Positions 34,024-46,742 of a DNA stretch of 64,000 bases are shown here, one piece after another; within the stretch, counting starts at the first letter, position 1; every line of letters starts with the position of its first letter. The DNA lies in the NCBI GenBank assembly GCA_021527695.1, contig JAKFAO010000006.1:1302001-1366000 (forward strand). Reading direction: 5' to 3'. The stretch comes from Naematelia aurantialba. Lineage: Eukaryota; Basidiomycota; Tremellomycetes; Tremellales; Naemateliaceae. The notes beneath the pieces were generated by a model. The model saw only the letters and a program-made list of their open reading frames with translations. It was not told the origin of the DNA and did not search any database. Both the position numbers and the translations under genes were made by a program.

Positions 34024-36288
34024 TCACTTCCACCACCTCTTCTTCTTCTGTGGGCCCTTGGCACCCACGACCAGCCCCATTCCCGCCGCCTCAGTCTCAT
34101 CCCTCGTGTTCCTGTAGCCCACCACCACCCTCCCCTTGTTACTCTGCACCGTGACCTTGCTCTGCTCGCCTCTGGTGTGACTCGCAAACCCGCCGACCAC
34201 CTGATCGAAGATATCGCTCTGCTCCCGCATACTCTCAGGAACCCACTTTTGTATCGTCTTCATAGCGCGATGTTCGGCAGAGCGCGACTTCTTTGGATCG
34301 CGCGCTAGATGTAGCGGCACGACAAAGGTAGTGTAGAATGAGGCGTACGGGTTGGCAATTGGCTGAAGCTGCGCGGCGAGGATCGGCAGGAAGGTCGGTT
34401 CATGGGCTGGCGAGGTTATGTGAATCGGGCCATTGTACTCTTCAGGTCTGCATGAATGAGCGCCCCAGTCTGCAGAGAAGGTGGAATAGCTCACAGGAGC
34501 ACAAGGACATCGCCATGCTTGGTCTCGATGCGAAGATCAATCTGTCTGTTCGAATCGATTTCGATCTACCATCCTTTAGCTTCGACCAGCCAGAATCCTC
34601 TAGCCAGAATCGTCAAGCCTGAGCATACTCACAACGTCCACTTTGATCCCCCCAGCCTTGCTCACGCACTCCACCCTCGCTCTCTTCCTCCCCTTGTCCC
34701 GCCCCCATCCTTCGACCCCGCTGTCCACCACCGCAATACCCAGCTCGATCCCTCCTCCCTCGCTCACAAACCTTGCATCGGGCTTCACCACCCAATCCTT
34801 GGCCATCTTTGCTAACCCATCGATTGGCGCACCAATAGTCGAGTTGTACCTCGTCTTCGGGCCAGATGACAGCCCAGTAAGCGCAATGTTGGTCACGTTG
34901 GTGACTTGGTGCGGGATGTTGACGAGCTGGTTCCGTAGGCATGGGTCGAGATAGTGCGTGGACCATATCGGAATCTTCTCAGTGGCGCGAAGAAGCACTT
35001 CTTTTTCCGCCTGTGGCCGAAGTCGAGGTGCTTCAGGTTGGGAGGTCGGGGGTGTGCTAGGAGAGAGGTCCGTTGGCTCATCCGTCAAAGGGGCGGTGTT
35101 TGTCGTGGAATAACCCCGCCCGGCGCTATACATAGGTCGACTTGGGCCAGCCTCCATTGTCACATCTCCTCTGAAAGATGTACTAGGACCTGGCTGAGGC
35201 CGTGCCATCCTACTGCCTTGTCGTCCGGACCTCGTCCGGACAGGCGACGAGGCCGAAGCTCGCCTCGGATTTCGCCGTGGCGGTAGATTTGGTGGCGGCG
35301 CGCTGAGCTGCGCGTATGCGTTTTGCACAGAGGCTGCAGTGAGTTCTGCTGGGATGTGCGGTTTCAAGTCTGGCCTGAACAAAGTCAGTGGCTTCGTGCA
35401 CGGGGTAGATTACGTACTCCCATGGAGGCGGCTCCTGAAAGCATGTGTCAGCGCTGTGCAACGAAGGCTCCATTTACAGGAAAGAGCTTTCGCGAAGAGG
35501 ATGTGGCAGAGCGACCCTTAGCACTCAAGTCTACAACGCATGGTCCCAAAATAGGAACTATTCCGCTATAAATGGGAAGTCTGCAATGCAGCTGGAAATG
35601 ACGGGTGTCAAAACATTCGTGAACTTACTGGGACTGGCACATTAGTGGGAACCGGCGGTAATGCCCTCCGTTTGCCTCGTGCTTGCGTTGTCGCCGGTCG
35701 CCCCGTGTTACTCAGATATCCAGACTCGAACTCTTCGTCAACACCCATCTCTGACGCGGCTCGACGGAGGCCGACGCCGGAGCTCTGCCTCCGTGGGTAG
35801 GTTGATGAGGGCAATTCCATTGGCCGCGGCGGAGGAGTCGGTGGGAGTGGTGAGGAAGCGGAAGTTGGGCTAGATGACAGCATTGCGTGTTGTCGTAGTT
35901 GACCATCTTTGTGAAACGGTGATTGAGGTGGGGTCAAGGAATGCCCTGCACCAACGCCTGCAAAGTTATGAGGGGGCGGTGGTGGTGGCGGTGACGATGA
36001 AAGAAGTGTATGAGGGTTGTCACCCGGTTTGAGCTGGTGCGACAAGGAGGAAGGAATAGTCACATGGGTATCGGCCGAAGTGGTACCAGTACCGGACAGA
36101 CTGGTGAGAGATGGGTTCGCAGAGACGATACCGCTGGATAGTCCAAGCGACTGGTGATAGGCCGACTCTAGCGCTTCTCGATCGAATGCAAGGGGTTGAT
36201 ACTCGGACAACGAGAGCGAGTTGGGTCGATGCGAAGGCGAGCGATGAGAAAGCGAATGGTGGAGATGGTAGCTTGATGCCAGGGACAT
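34024..36288 (-). CDS. DUF7330-like protein, function unknown
   Basis: It begins at the ATG at 36288 (MSLASSYHLHHSLSHRS) with a long Ser/Pro/His-rich N-terminus containing SSSPPPPPPPHNFAG. A later exon continues with NAYAQLSAPPPNLPPRR and a second disordered stretch. The C-terminal half is beta-rich: EKIPIWSTHYLDPCLRNQ, HQVTNVTNIALTGLSSG, DLRIETKHGDVLVLL, PEEYNGPIHITSPAHEP and SNKGRVVVGYRN, then KKKRWWK*. That alternation of beta strands and the phrase EYNGPIHI resemble the fungal DUF7330 domain. The role is unknown. The 5' end may extend upstream, because an open frame with PSASLKPCSPISTSEDASS lies just above. Confidence 0.6.
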
Positions 36289-37278
36289 GGTGGAAGGCAA
36301 TCTGGGTCGAAAATCGGACCGGGCAATCCGAATCGTCTAGGTAGGGTACGTTGCTGGAAGCATCCTCCGACGTCGAGATAGGAGAGCAAGGCTTCAAGGA
36401 GGCAGATGGCAAGTGACTAGATGGAAGACGAGTAGCTTTGCTGTCTTTGGTGGAGTGTGAGTAGTCAATGGCAAAGATGCAGCCGTCAGCCAGACAGAAA
36501 ATCAGGTCATTGCCGCGGATGCGAGGTGTCGAAGATCGACGTCATGACGTACCTGATTAGGATCTAGAACACCCCCCTGATTAGGATTTCTCCGGGAACC
36601 TTATTAGTAACATGTGGCGCACGTGGAGCACGCCGTTAAACAATCGGCCGACTCTGCATGCTGCTGGTCGACAGACTCAGACTTTGTCGACGCGCTCAAC
36701 AAGAGGCATCGCGTTTTAGACCCCTTCAGCGACGAGTGGCAGTTGAGCACGCACACTGAGGAGCTCGATACCGAACAAGGCATACCCAGGCATCACATCA
36801 CGCAGTCAGACCGCAGACCGGCGACGCGGTGTTGTGGTTTCAGCTGGTCGATTGTTGATGCTGATAACACATGATTCGTTGTCCGTGTGTGGTATGAGCT
36901 GCTCGAGGCATCTGGATCCTAATAAGCATCTCAAGTAGCTGACAGAATGTTTCCATCGACGTGGAGAGGTCAGGCATGTTGAGTTTCCTGGAGGCTAGAG
37001 CATGGAGGCAGGAAGGAAAAGAAGGCAAAGAGAGGAGATTGGCGGTCTGAGCGTTTCAAGGGGCTTTTTGAAGACGCGCTTTGGTCGTCCGAATTACAAT
37101 TCACCATCCTGTTTCTTACATACTGATCCCTCATGTCAATACACTTGCTCAACCTCTCGCCGGCTGTTACGAGCGTGACGAGATAGACGACTCCATTAAC
37201 GACACAAGACCGAGGTGAGTGATGAGTAGAACCACGCTTCCCTCTCTTCACTGACCTCCAGCAGTCCCCTAATTTCGC
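36289..37278. promoter_or_regulatory. divergent promoter region with two GATTAGGA words
   Basis: This 990-bp gap lies between a minus and a plus gene start. GATTAGGA occurs at 36554 and again at 36579 in the same orientation. Short ORFs here (for example 36614-36874) have no supporting features. Confidence 0.4.
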
Positions 37279-40200
37279 ATGTTTCCTCGACCCTTTCCGC
37301 CTCAAGCAGGACACCCTAGTCACCAAGTTTTCGCAGTTCCTTATGCACCGCACGCAAGCCAGCCTGATCCAGCCCCACCGCCCTCAGGCAGAGGACCGCT
37401 TCTCCTGTCTACTCCAGTGGCACCGGCAGGTTTCTATCCTTCCACCGCATGGGGTGCAACTGGCCCAGCAGATGCGGCATTCAGTCAAGGCTACCTAGGG
37501 GTCCCTAGAGCAGAAGCTCGACCCTTCCCACAGGCCGGCCCATCTTGCGAACTACCTCATGTTACTAGACGCTGGACTGCTGATACGCCTTCTCCCGTGT
37601 ATCCGTCAGCTCACCTCGCTCGTCCTTTGACACAGTCACCTCTCCGTTCCTCGGCCGACCCAGATATCTTTTTCCAACAGCCGCATTCTTACTCGGGAAT
37701 CGATCGACGTGTAACCAGCCCGTCAGATAGAGTCAGCCCAACCTACCTCGCCAATCGACGAGACGGGGACTCAGAGTCACTCGGACCGACTCATCGACGC
37801 AAATCTGGTGGACCCCCAAAAGCTATACTAGGAGGACCGGGGGGGCGGACTTTTGACGAGATGGTCAAAGAGCAACAGATGCCACGTTCAGTCACAGCTA
37901 CGAAGAGGCAAACCGCTGCGACACTGTTCCCTTCGACGCCTGATCCGACACCGAGGAAGGAACCTGGAGCAGTGAGAAAATCAGCCCTGGCGGCACTGAG
38001 AGCTCCCATTCACGGTGGTACAGCCAGTCAGTCTCCACCTGCAACGCCTGAGAATGATATGCGTCCAATGCGGCAGCCAAAGAAGGGTGCGGTCCAAAGA
38101 GAAGGAAGCCGATTTGTGGAATCGGCGAATCAGTCCCTGGAGTGGCGATCAGCAACACGCAATGCTACGACTACGCACATTCCTCAAACGTCCCATTCGA
38201 ACAGATTAAAGAGACAGAAGCACTATAACAAAGAAGCTCCCGTTACTCATCATGGTGCTGGTGGCTCCACTGTATCGAGGGAGTCCCAATCCGCGGAGAC
38301 GGACAAACCGGCGGTACAGTGGCGAGGCAAGGAGATTCTTGTCTCTATGCCGGACCCAGTGAGTGATACTCCTCAGCGTAGAGAGAACTAACGTGCAGGC
38401 CGCTTGGGATCGACTTCGCGCGTGGTCCAGCGATGCAGGTGAACAATTTGAAGTTGGCGCAGGCGACAATGATCTCCGGGGTATAGAAGATGAGGCTGGG
38501 CGAGGTAGTTTTGACCACCTGGAGGGCTCCGAGCCTGGCCCCGTGGATGGTCAGGACGAGTTGGTAATCGCCAGCGAAGCAGGAGAAGCGAAGGACAAGT
38601 CTTACTCTCGTGAGTCATCCTCCAGCAAAGAACAGGCTCTACGCTGTACTGACTTTTGGAGCTTTCGAGTATGAACGGTCGATAGCACCCGCTGTTGTCA
38701 ACCAAGGACACCCGGGTCTTATGCGAGACGATGGGGAGATGACCGACATACCGCCCTCGTCTGGGATCGATTCAACGCCATCTCCCGGCCAGGTACATCC
38801 TCCAACGAAACGGAAGGCTTATTCCCCTTCCCGGCCAGTTGACGAGATGTCTGGGGACGAACAGTCCAATGGAGTGCCGGGCCATTCGCCACGTTCACGG
38901 CTGGTCCATTCTCGTTCAAACTCTTCGCCAGAGACGCAAGGACTTTCACGAGAGCCAGAATCCCCAACAGTGCATAGAGTACAATGGGTCTCACCAGAGC
39001 GTGCTGGAAATGACGCTCTGGCCTTCGTGTCTCCCCCTCGCCCAGAAGTCTCTTCAACCGAGAACCATACATCGGCCAAGCTTCGACCCACTGCCCCTGT
39101 CTTTCAGCCGAAATTGGACCCACTGTCAACACAACCTTCAAAGATCCTGCTCCAGACGGTCAATATGCCCACGACCAGTACGGTCAAGAAAGGCACGGGT
39201 GGACGCCTCCGTCCTGATGCACGTCCTTTTGTGCCGGTAACAATAGCGGGGCCTTCATCTGGATCGGGACCATCGGTCGGGGCGGATATGCGGCGTGGTC
39301 CATCGGTCGACAAATTCTTCGACTCGCTCGAGTACGAAAGGGACGACGAGGTTGATAGGGACATTTTTGGCGAAAGATCTGCAATTCATCGGACCAAGCT
39401 TCGGCCAGTGGCTCCAAGCTTTGTTCCATCCGGGTCGCTACTGGGCCATTTTCAGAGAGCAGCATTCGACACAACTCAGTCACAGTTGCAGGGCGCTAGA
39501 ACCTTTGTTCCGGGGACTTTGAAGTCGACAAATACGCAGCATCACGGACAACCCAGCCAGCCCTGGGCAGATGCCCCATCTGTGTTGTCTACGGCGCATG
39601 TGATTCATGAGGAGGACAAAGCTGCTTCCAGAAACGAGAATCCCTCCAAGGCGATGAGCTTATCGAGCGATTCTGACTCGAGCGATCCTGACATACTATT
39701 TTTCAAGGATCCTCCAAGTTCCTTGGATAATGACGGGGTTTTCAGACAATTGAGGGACGAAGCTAGCCCTCGAGACCCTGAACAGCGGTTGATTGCCACC
39801 CCTGATGCCTCTGATTCAGTACGTGGCTTCGACACATTATGTGCTCCACTGACAACAGTGCTCCAGATAAGCACTGATGATTCAAGCGACGTACGAAATA
39901 GTGCTCCGGCAAGTACTTCGGCCAAAAGGGTGTCGCAGAACTCGTACCTCCCGAAAGATCTGGCCGAACTGGCCAAACTTTCATCAAAGGAGAATGGCGA
40001 GTCTGACGTCCGAGTGACGATTCTGCGGTCACAGCCTGTGCCGTCACCTCATACTGCTCGTCAGGCCAACCGGCCGCAAAACGATGTGCATCGCGAATCA
40101 CCGCTTGTCCAGATGGGACAGATCAGTGTCTGTTCCCCTCAAGCAAGAGCAAACGGTTCTGACGACTGGAAAGTGAGGAGTGCCACTACCTCTAGTCCGA

Positions 40201-42350
40201 GGCCGTCTGTTCCAAATAGCCCCTCGCCAGCAACCAACATAGGCATTTGTGACCCTTTGACTCCGCCAAATCAGGCGACCGGCTCAACCGGTCCCAACAG
40301 CTTCCTAGACAGTATGACCACGGAGGCATATATGACAGTCGATGGAAGTCCACTCATACCGCGACGCAACCTCAGCTATTCGCCGACGCATAGTATAGTC
40401 TCCGACAATGAACAACACAACAATGAGCAGACGAGGAACGAAACCTCGGCATCGACAGTGCTGCCCCATGAAGAGGATACAAAGGACAAGCTGTTCCGCC
40501 AGTGGGTGTTCCCACATGCTGCCGCAAGACCTTCGACCAGCATTCCGCGTCGACATACAATGCCCTTGGCAGACAGCGCCATTGCCGACAAAACTGGTCT
40601 GCCCGGCGCTGGGGTCGCCTCTACCGGCCTCGGCACACGTGTCGATGATCTGCGTGCCACCCTACTGTCCAGGAGAGGCTCGGATCGTACGAGCGTCGAA
40701 TTCCCCATGCGAGAAAAGGAGACAAAGTTGGCGGTGGTGAATACTACACCGAAGTCGGAACGGGCTGGGAGCTCTGAAAATATTGCGCATTGGCCGGAGG
40801 ATATCGAAGGACCTGAATTACAAGATATGGGGAGCGCGCTGCCACTAACGGACCTCTTCCTGGAATTCCATACGATCAAGGATATGCTCTCCCTTATACT
40901 CGAAGGTGTGTCTGATGGATCTCCATGATGCTGATGATTTAGGCACTCGTGATGGGACGTTGGAGTCTTTCCTGAAAACTCTTGAAAGCACGCTTGAAGA
41001 GCACAGGGTGCTACTGTCCACGCTAGCCAGCCAGAGACCATCCTGGGAGCCATCGGAAAACAGCTTGGCTCGGGTGCAGGCCGGACAACAGGCGATTATC
41101 GACGGCGTGTCTGAAGTGGTACAGGGACAGCATGATCTGATGGACCTCAAAGTGTCATTAAGCGTCGCTCAGGCTACAATCGAGACTCTGGAGGCCAAGT
41201 CAGCCCGCAGTCGACAGACGACTGAGGAGTTGCGGAAAGAGCTACGAACCATGATAACAAAGATCTCAGACGTAGAGCGTTCTCTGTGGGATACAAGTCG
41301 AGAAAGGACTGCCGTCGAGCAAGAACGAGACGAGCTGCGAAGTGTTGTTCAGAAACAACTTGGGGATTACGCCAAGGCCAAGGCTGAGCTTGACGAGTTA
41401 CGTATGGAGCGGCGAGTGGCAGAGGCGGAAAGGGATGCTCAGGCCAGTATTGTGGTACAGTTGACCAAACTGTTAGAGGAAAAGGATAAACACAGTCAAG
41501 CTCAGTTGGCAGAGGTAGGTCGTGAAGTCTAGATTGAGGGCTAATCGCTCCCAGGCGGCGTTGGAGAATGCCAGTCGGCGAGACAACGATGCGGAGCGAG
41601 CTTCGCTGGCCCGTCAACTAGACGAGGTGTCCCGTGTCACAGCGTCCTTGCATACTCAGATGCTGGAACGTTTTGTGCAGTTCGAAACGGACATGCAAAA
41701 ACGATCTATGAAACTCGAAGAGATTGCAAGCCGGCCTCGAAATGAGACCCATGAGAGTGAAACGATGCGGGAAAGGGTAAGAAGACGTGAACGACCTCGC
41801 TGACTCGCAGCTCCAGATCTCCGAACAGCAATTTAAGGCTCTTGAACAGCGCAACGTGACGATTGACGCCGAAAAGTCGAGCTTGGTCGAACAGCTGACT
41901 TCCGAGCAAGAGGCACGAAAGACCGCAGAGCAGCGCATACGGGACTTGGAAACTCAAGTAGCCAGAGCGGAGAAGGACAAAGTCGATGCGCAAATGATGG
42001 CCAACGAACGTCAGGCCTTTGCACACATGTCCGAGGTGAGAGTTGGTTTTTGTCTTGTTGTCCTTCCCACCACCTTGTCCACAACGCACGCTGCCGTTTC
42101 CCGTTTCCCTGGTGCACAGACGAGGCGAGACGGCGGGCTGATGAGGGTACTGTAGATACGCCTGCAGAGTCTGGTTCAGGAGAACTACTACTGGCGGGCA
42201 TTTGCGATCGAGGCCGACCGCGGCAGGTTTCGCAAGTTCATGGCGTCCCGGCCGTTCTCTGGCCTGAGTGCTGAGGCGATGCATGATCTTACAGGGGAGG
42301 GGAAGGTGGAGTCAGGGGAGAAGAGTGGGAGATGGTTTGGGCCTGCGTGA
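37279..42350 (+). CDS. Upa2-like coiled-coil scaffold with PAM2-like motifs
   Basis: Seven exons (37279-38358, 38399-38609, 38662-40905, 40943-41514, 41555-41776, 41811-42035, 42156-42350) keep phase throughout and give 1582 aa. The N-terminal 1100 residues are Ser/Pro-rich and disordered. Within them three PAM2-like motifs of pattern L-x-P-x-A-x-x-F-x-P are encoded at 39081 (LRPTAPVFQP), 39207 (LRPDARPFVP) and 39399 (LRPVAPSFVP). A degenerate fourth (GARTFVP) is at 39492. PAM2 motifs bind the MLLE domain of poly(A)-binding protein. The last 400 residues are a long coiled coil, ending in SGRWFGPA. The layout matches Upa2, the endosomal mRNA-transport scaffold of Ustilago maydis, which has four PAM2 motifs, a coiled coil and a C-terminal Trp motif. 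The homology is inferred. Confidence 0.75.
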
Positions 42351-43133
42351 CGCGAGCCAGCGACGAGCGGTGTCTTGGGTATAGTCGCTACGGGACGAGA
42401 CGAGAGACGAGAGATAGAGACGAATTTACGACGTTACGATCGACGATGGTGATGATTAGATCCACGACCTCACGACCGCAGAGTACATGATTTGACGAGA
42501 GACGATGTCAATGATGTGATGTTTTTGACCATTGATTGAGGGTCTGGACGACTAGAGAGCGGACTACGTAGCATTAGATTGCCACACTTGTTTTCTTTTC
42601 GACCTGGTGCGCAACTTGATTTGTGAGGCATCGGTACCGTGCATTACAATTTGCAGAGTCATGTATGACAGTGGCATGTGACGCTACAGTGTTATATGAG
42701 AAGCAGCCGACTTGTATAAGACCGACGCTCGGACGAACACGCCGAGAATGAGGATGAGGATGAGGATGACGAGGATGAGGATGAGGATAATACTGACGAC
42801 AAAGATAATGTGATGAAATCGATGAGAATGTTGGAGACGACAATGATGATCAAGATGGGGCGATGAGGAGACGGTAACGATAAAGAGACGGTGAAGATGG
42901 CTATGACGATGACGATAAGGAAACAGTGACGATGACGCTGACGCCGACGACACTGACGATGAAGCTACGAGGTTGACGATAGCGGACCAAGCGCCACGCT
43001 GACTACAAGCCAAAACGGAATTACTCCTCCTACCGACATGGCAGATAGAGAGAGCCAGAGCAGGTGGTCGAGAGCCAGAACAGGCGGTCGAGAGCGAGAG
43101 CACGCGTTGGAGCGCCAGAACAGGAGTTGAAGT
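42351..43133. repeat. repeat-rich convergent intergenic region
   Basis: The region lies between two convergent genes. A GATGAG/GATGAC purine-rich repeat runs at about 42740-42960, and 43050-43125 holds three to four copies of GGTCGAGAGCCAGAACAGG. No gene was recognised. Confidence 0.7.
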
Positions 43134-46100
43134 TCACAGCAACGCCTGCTCGCTCTTGCCGTCCGCGACGAGCGCCTGCCATTCTCGCCGCCAAGCCGCC
43201 ATCTTCTCCCGCATCCCTGGCGAATTGATCGTCCTCCTGATCCAGCGCATCAGCGCGTCCTCGTCCTCCGCTACGAAGAAGCTGCTGAGGAGGGAGAGGA
43301 TGCTCTCGAACGTCGCGGTCGGCGCAGCGAGGAGGTCTGACGAGGTATCAGCGGGACTCTGGTTATGGGGCCTTCGAATGCTGAACCCCTGAATCTTAGG
43401 CCCCTGAATGCTGGAGGATCTACCCAGCGGCCGATCTTGATCTCCAGCTGGAAGATCGCGTGGATAAACGGAGATGACGACAGAAGATAGTAAAGGCAAG
43501 TAGATGGTTAAGTGAAATGAAGGAAGACAGACTGAGCAAGCGAGACAGACACTAAGAGAGAACGTCACCAAAGTCACTCACCCTTGAAGGACCAGACGAT
43601 GGCCACCGCAGTGAGGACCATAACGTCCCGTCCATCCAACCACATGGCGTCCCACAATCGCAGTTGCTGTGAGAACGGGACGGTATTGACAAACAGCGTG
43701 ATGTACCACTTTGTGCCCCATGCAGACGACGAGATCATGTTCCGTTGCTACGCCGCTCAGCTTTGCCATCGGAACAGTTCCAAAACCAAGTTCCACAACC
43801 AGTTTCCATCCAAACCTCACGTCCATGACCACATCCAAGTCTCACAACCCTAACTGCGACCATGACCACATCCATGACCACATCCTTGACATATCCATGA
43901 CCACATCCATCACCGCATCCAAGCTCACAGCACGACGATCCCCACGCACGCCACGACCACACCCAAGCTCCCGTCGTACATGCAGCCCGAGTAAAGCGAG
44001 CACAGATGAACTCACGAAAGCCCGATACACGTCTGGCATGAGCCACTCCATCAGCCGTTCTTGCACATAAAACGCCTCGAGCAGGCCCGGGAAACCCGGG
44101 GCAAAGATCGAGTGCATGCCGTACACGTCATGCAGCCGCACGAGCAGGGCGTACGCTCTCTGCCCACCGTCAGCCGTCATGAACCCAACTGCCAAACTCG
44201 CGAAGACGAGCAACAGGGGGTATCATGGCTTGAATCACGAGCACCACGAGCCATGAGATCTCAGGACTGGGGAATCTGAGCGACGAAAGCAGACTGGCGA
44301 CGCAGGTGACATACCTCGGGATCAAAGTAACACAGCAGCGTCGCGGCAATCGGGCCCATACCCTGGCAATAGCCGCAGTCGTCGCAGAGAAGGGAGAACG
44401 AATGCAGGACGTGAAACAGGGATCGTTGGCCGGCACCGTAGCGAGTCACGAACATGGTATGACCCGAGATCGTCCGTGGGACATCTAGGTCGATCTGCAC
44501 GTCGTGTGTCGATGGCAGGTCGATCTGGTGCTACTTGAGTCAGGACAGCCTGCCGAGTACGTGGTAAGAGGAAGAGTCATCGTACTCTGTAATCGAAGAT
44601 GAGGTCCTCGGCGGCCCGCGTCGCCTTGCCCTTGCCCTTGTATTCCGCCTTGCGGTCCTCGGCCATGGTCCACCATGCCGCCATGCGCCAGCGATCCGGG
44701 ATGCCCTTGTAGACTCTCTTTGGCAGCTGCGCCGTGTCAGCCGCTGCCCGTCTACAACTGCTGCTAAGATGGTCTCGATTGTGATCGAGAGAAACAGGTA
44801 TAAGGAGGAAGCAGGCAAAAGAGATGAGAAAGGCTGGACGAAGAGGCAGATACACTGGCACTTGCCTTGGTCCCCTGGCCATCCGTCCTCCACGCCCAAG
44901 AAGCGATGTTCCCGCCCACATCCCTATCCTTGACCTTCATCATCTTCATCCACTTGCCAACCCGCTCCGTCTCCTTACGCCGATGCCGGTCATCTTCTCC
45001 AGCAATCGATGGACTAGAAGGTACGCGTGGCAATGGCCCAGCCTCGGAAGTTCCTGGGAGGAATGCAGACGGAGGAGGCACTTTCTCGCTCTTTGGTATC
45101 GGGGACCGTGCGGGAAGCTTGGGTATCCGTGTCAGAGGTGCAGCGGGGATGAGAGCCAGGCGGGTTTCGGAACGATTCCGCAGTGGTTCGTCGACAAAGC
45201 CGTACCTATGCCGAAGTGTCAGTCTTGCCCTTCTGGTGGCCGGCCCTGTTGGTGGAAGGACGTCGCGGTTGCTCACCTGTCGAGGCTGACGAGGAACTCG
45301 CGCTCTTTTTGGCCGACGTCGCCTCGCTTGAACGCAGGCTGCATGGTGACGCGCTTGCCTGCCTGAGGACCGCCTCGGGTCCTCTCCACCCCTGGATCCC
45401 ACCCGTCGCCATGCACACCTGACGATTCCAGCCTAGCATCTACACAAGACATCAGCCGCTGTACCCCTTCCCCGTCTGCTTCTCAGACATCGACAGTGTC
45501 TGCGGATGACAGCGAGAGGGAGACTACGACTCACAAGTCGACCGCACGTGAAACGCATCATTCTCCTCGCCCGGGTACTGGCTAGAGCCAGCAATCGACA
45601 CCTGGCTGGTATTGGCACTCGCAGTGGCCGAGGTAGCGGTGCTCGGCTGGCGGGGCGATAAGCGCGTCATGGCGGGATGCGACGGCGAGTCCATCGTCGA
45701 GGTCGTCAGCACCGACGCGCGATTCCCATTCGGTCGTCCGTCCCAGCCCCCGTTCCCGGTCGCCCCGCCGACCATTCGTCCACTTCCACCTGAAAGGCCG
45801 GTGCCGCTTCCAGGCTCGGTTGCGTACCGCTTATCAGGCGTGCGGATCGCTTTGTGGTCGGGCGTGACGGTAATGGGCGGAGCGTCGGACCACCCACTCG
45901 CTCGACTAGCCGTCCCACTGACAATGGAGGACGGGCCCTTGCTGGTCCACGTATCCCGCGAAGCACGCACATCGCGCTCGTCTTCACCGTCATGGCAACC
46001 TCGCAGTTCTTCTTCCTCGTCGAGCTCCTCCACTGGGCCCTGCATGAACGTCGCTCCGATATGCACAGGCGCATGCTCAATCTCGTTCTCAGCCCCCAAG

Positions 46101-46456
46101 TCGATAGTGTTTCCATTCCCGAACCCATTTCCGTTCCCATTCCGGTTCCCGTTCCCATTGGCGGTGTCGTATCCGTTGCCATTCTCGATCTCGATACCCT
46201 TGCCTGTGGCCGTGCTGCTTGCCCAGCTTGTCCGTAGATCGCCGTAGAGTGAGAATATTCCGGCGGCCTGATTGGCGCTCTCAACGTGCGATTCCCGAAC
46301 CCGTACACCCCGTTTTGGCTCCAGCTCCAAGCCACGCGCCGCCCCCTCCAGGTAAGCTACATCGTCGCCCTCGACCCCAGCTCCAACCCCTTGCACGGCC
46401 GATCGCGGTGCGGCAAAAGGTGGCACGGGCGCCTCGTCAAGGCTGGAGCGAGACAT
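43134..46456 (-). CDS. TBC-domain Rab GTPase-activating protein
   Basis: It starts MSRSSLDEAPVPPFAAP. The first third is disordered and contains an Asn-Gly run (NGNGNRNGNGNGFGNGN). Further exons give REFLVSLDRYGFVDEPLR, then the TBC domain: LPKRVYKGIPDRWRMAAWW, IDLDVPRTISGH with the Arg finger, CDDCGYCQGMGPIAATLL with the Gln finger, MHSIFAPGFPGLLEAFYVQE, KWYITLFVNTVPFSQQLRLW and DGRDVMVLTAVAIVWSFKD. It ends ADGKSEQALL*. TBC proteins speed up GTP hydrolysis by Rab proteins in vesicle traffic; both catalytic fingers are present, so it should be active. The target Rab cannot be told. The intron between the blocks near 43,820-43,930 has a CATGACCACATC repeat. Confidence 0.9.
43818..43930. repeat. 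CATGACCACATC repeat in TBC gene intron
   Basis: Six to seven imperfect copies of CATGACCACATC fill most of an intron of the TBC gene. Confidence 0.8.
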
Positions 46457-46742
46457 GCTCAAGCCCGTCGATAGCGTCGGAGGAGTCCAGAAATCCAGAA
46501 ACAAGAGGGTGAAGCATCGAGGCGCGCAAAAGTGCTCGACGTGGACGGGGCCCCAAAACTCCACTCGGGATCACTGACAGCCATTGGACTTCCGACGCCG
46601 ATGCATCCGGCATCCGTGCGCAGCGTATACAGCACGAAAGTTATATAGGATGCCCAAGGATACGGCAACATTGTCAGATACGGATGCATCCCATGATTTC
46701 ACTTTACAAGATGACAGAGACACACGCAGCTTAGAGTCCAAG

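Noticed and set aside
36614..36874. Small plus ORF of 86 codons in a promoter gap
   Set aside because: No splice sites, no recognised motif, and it sits in a region expected to be regulatory.
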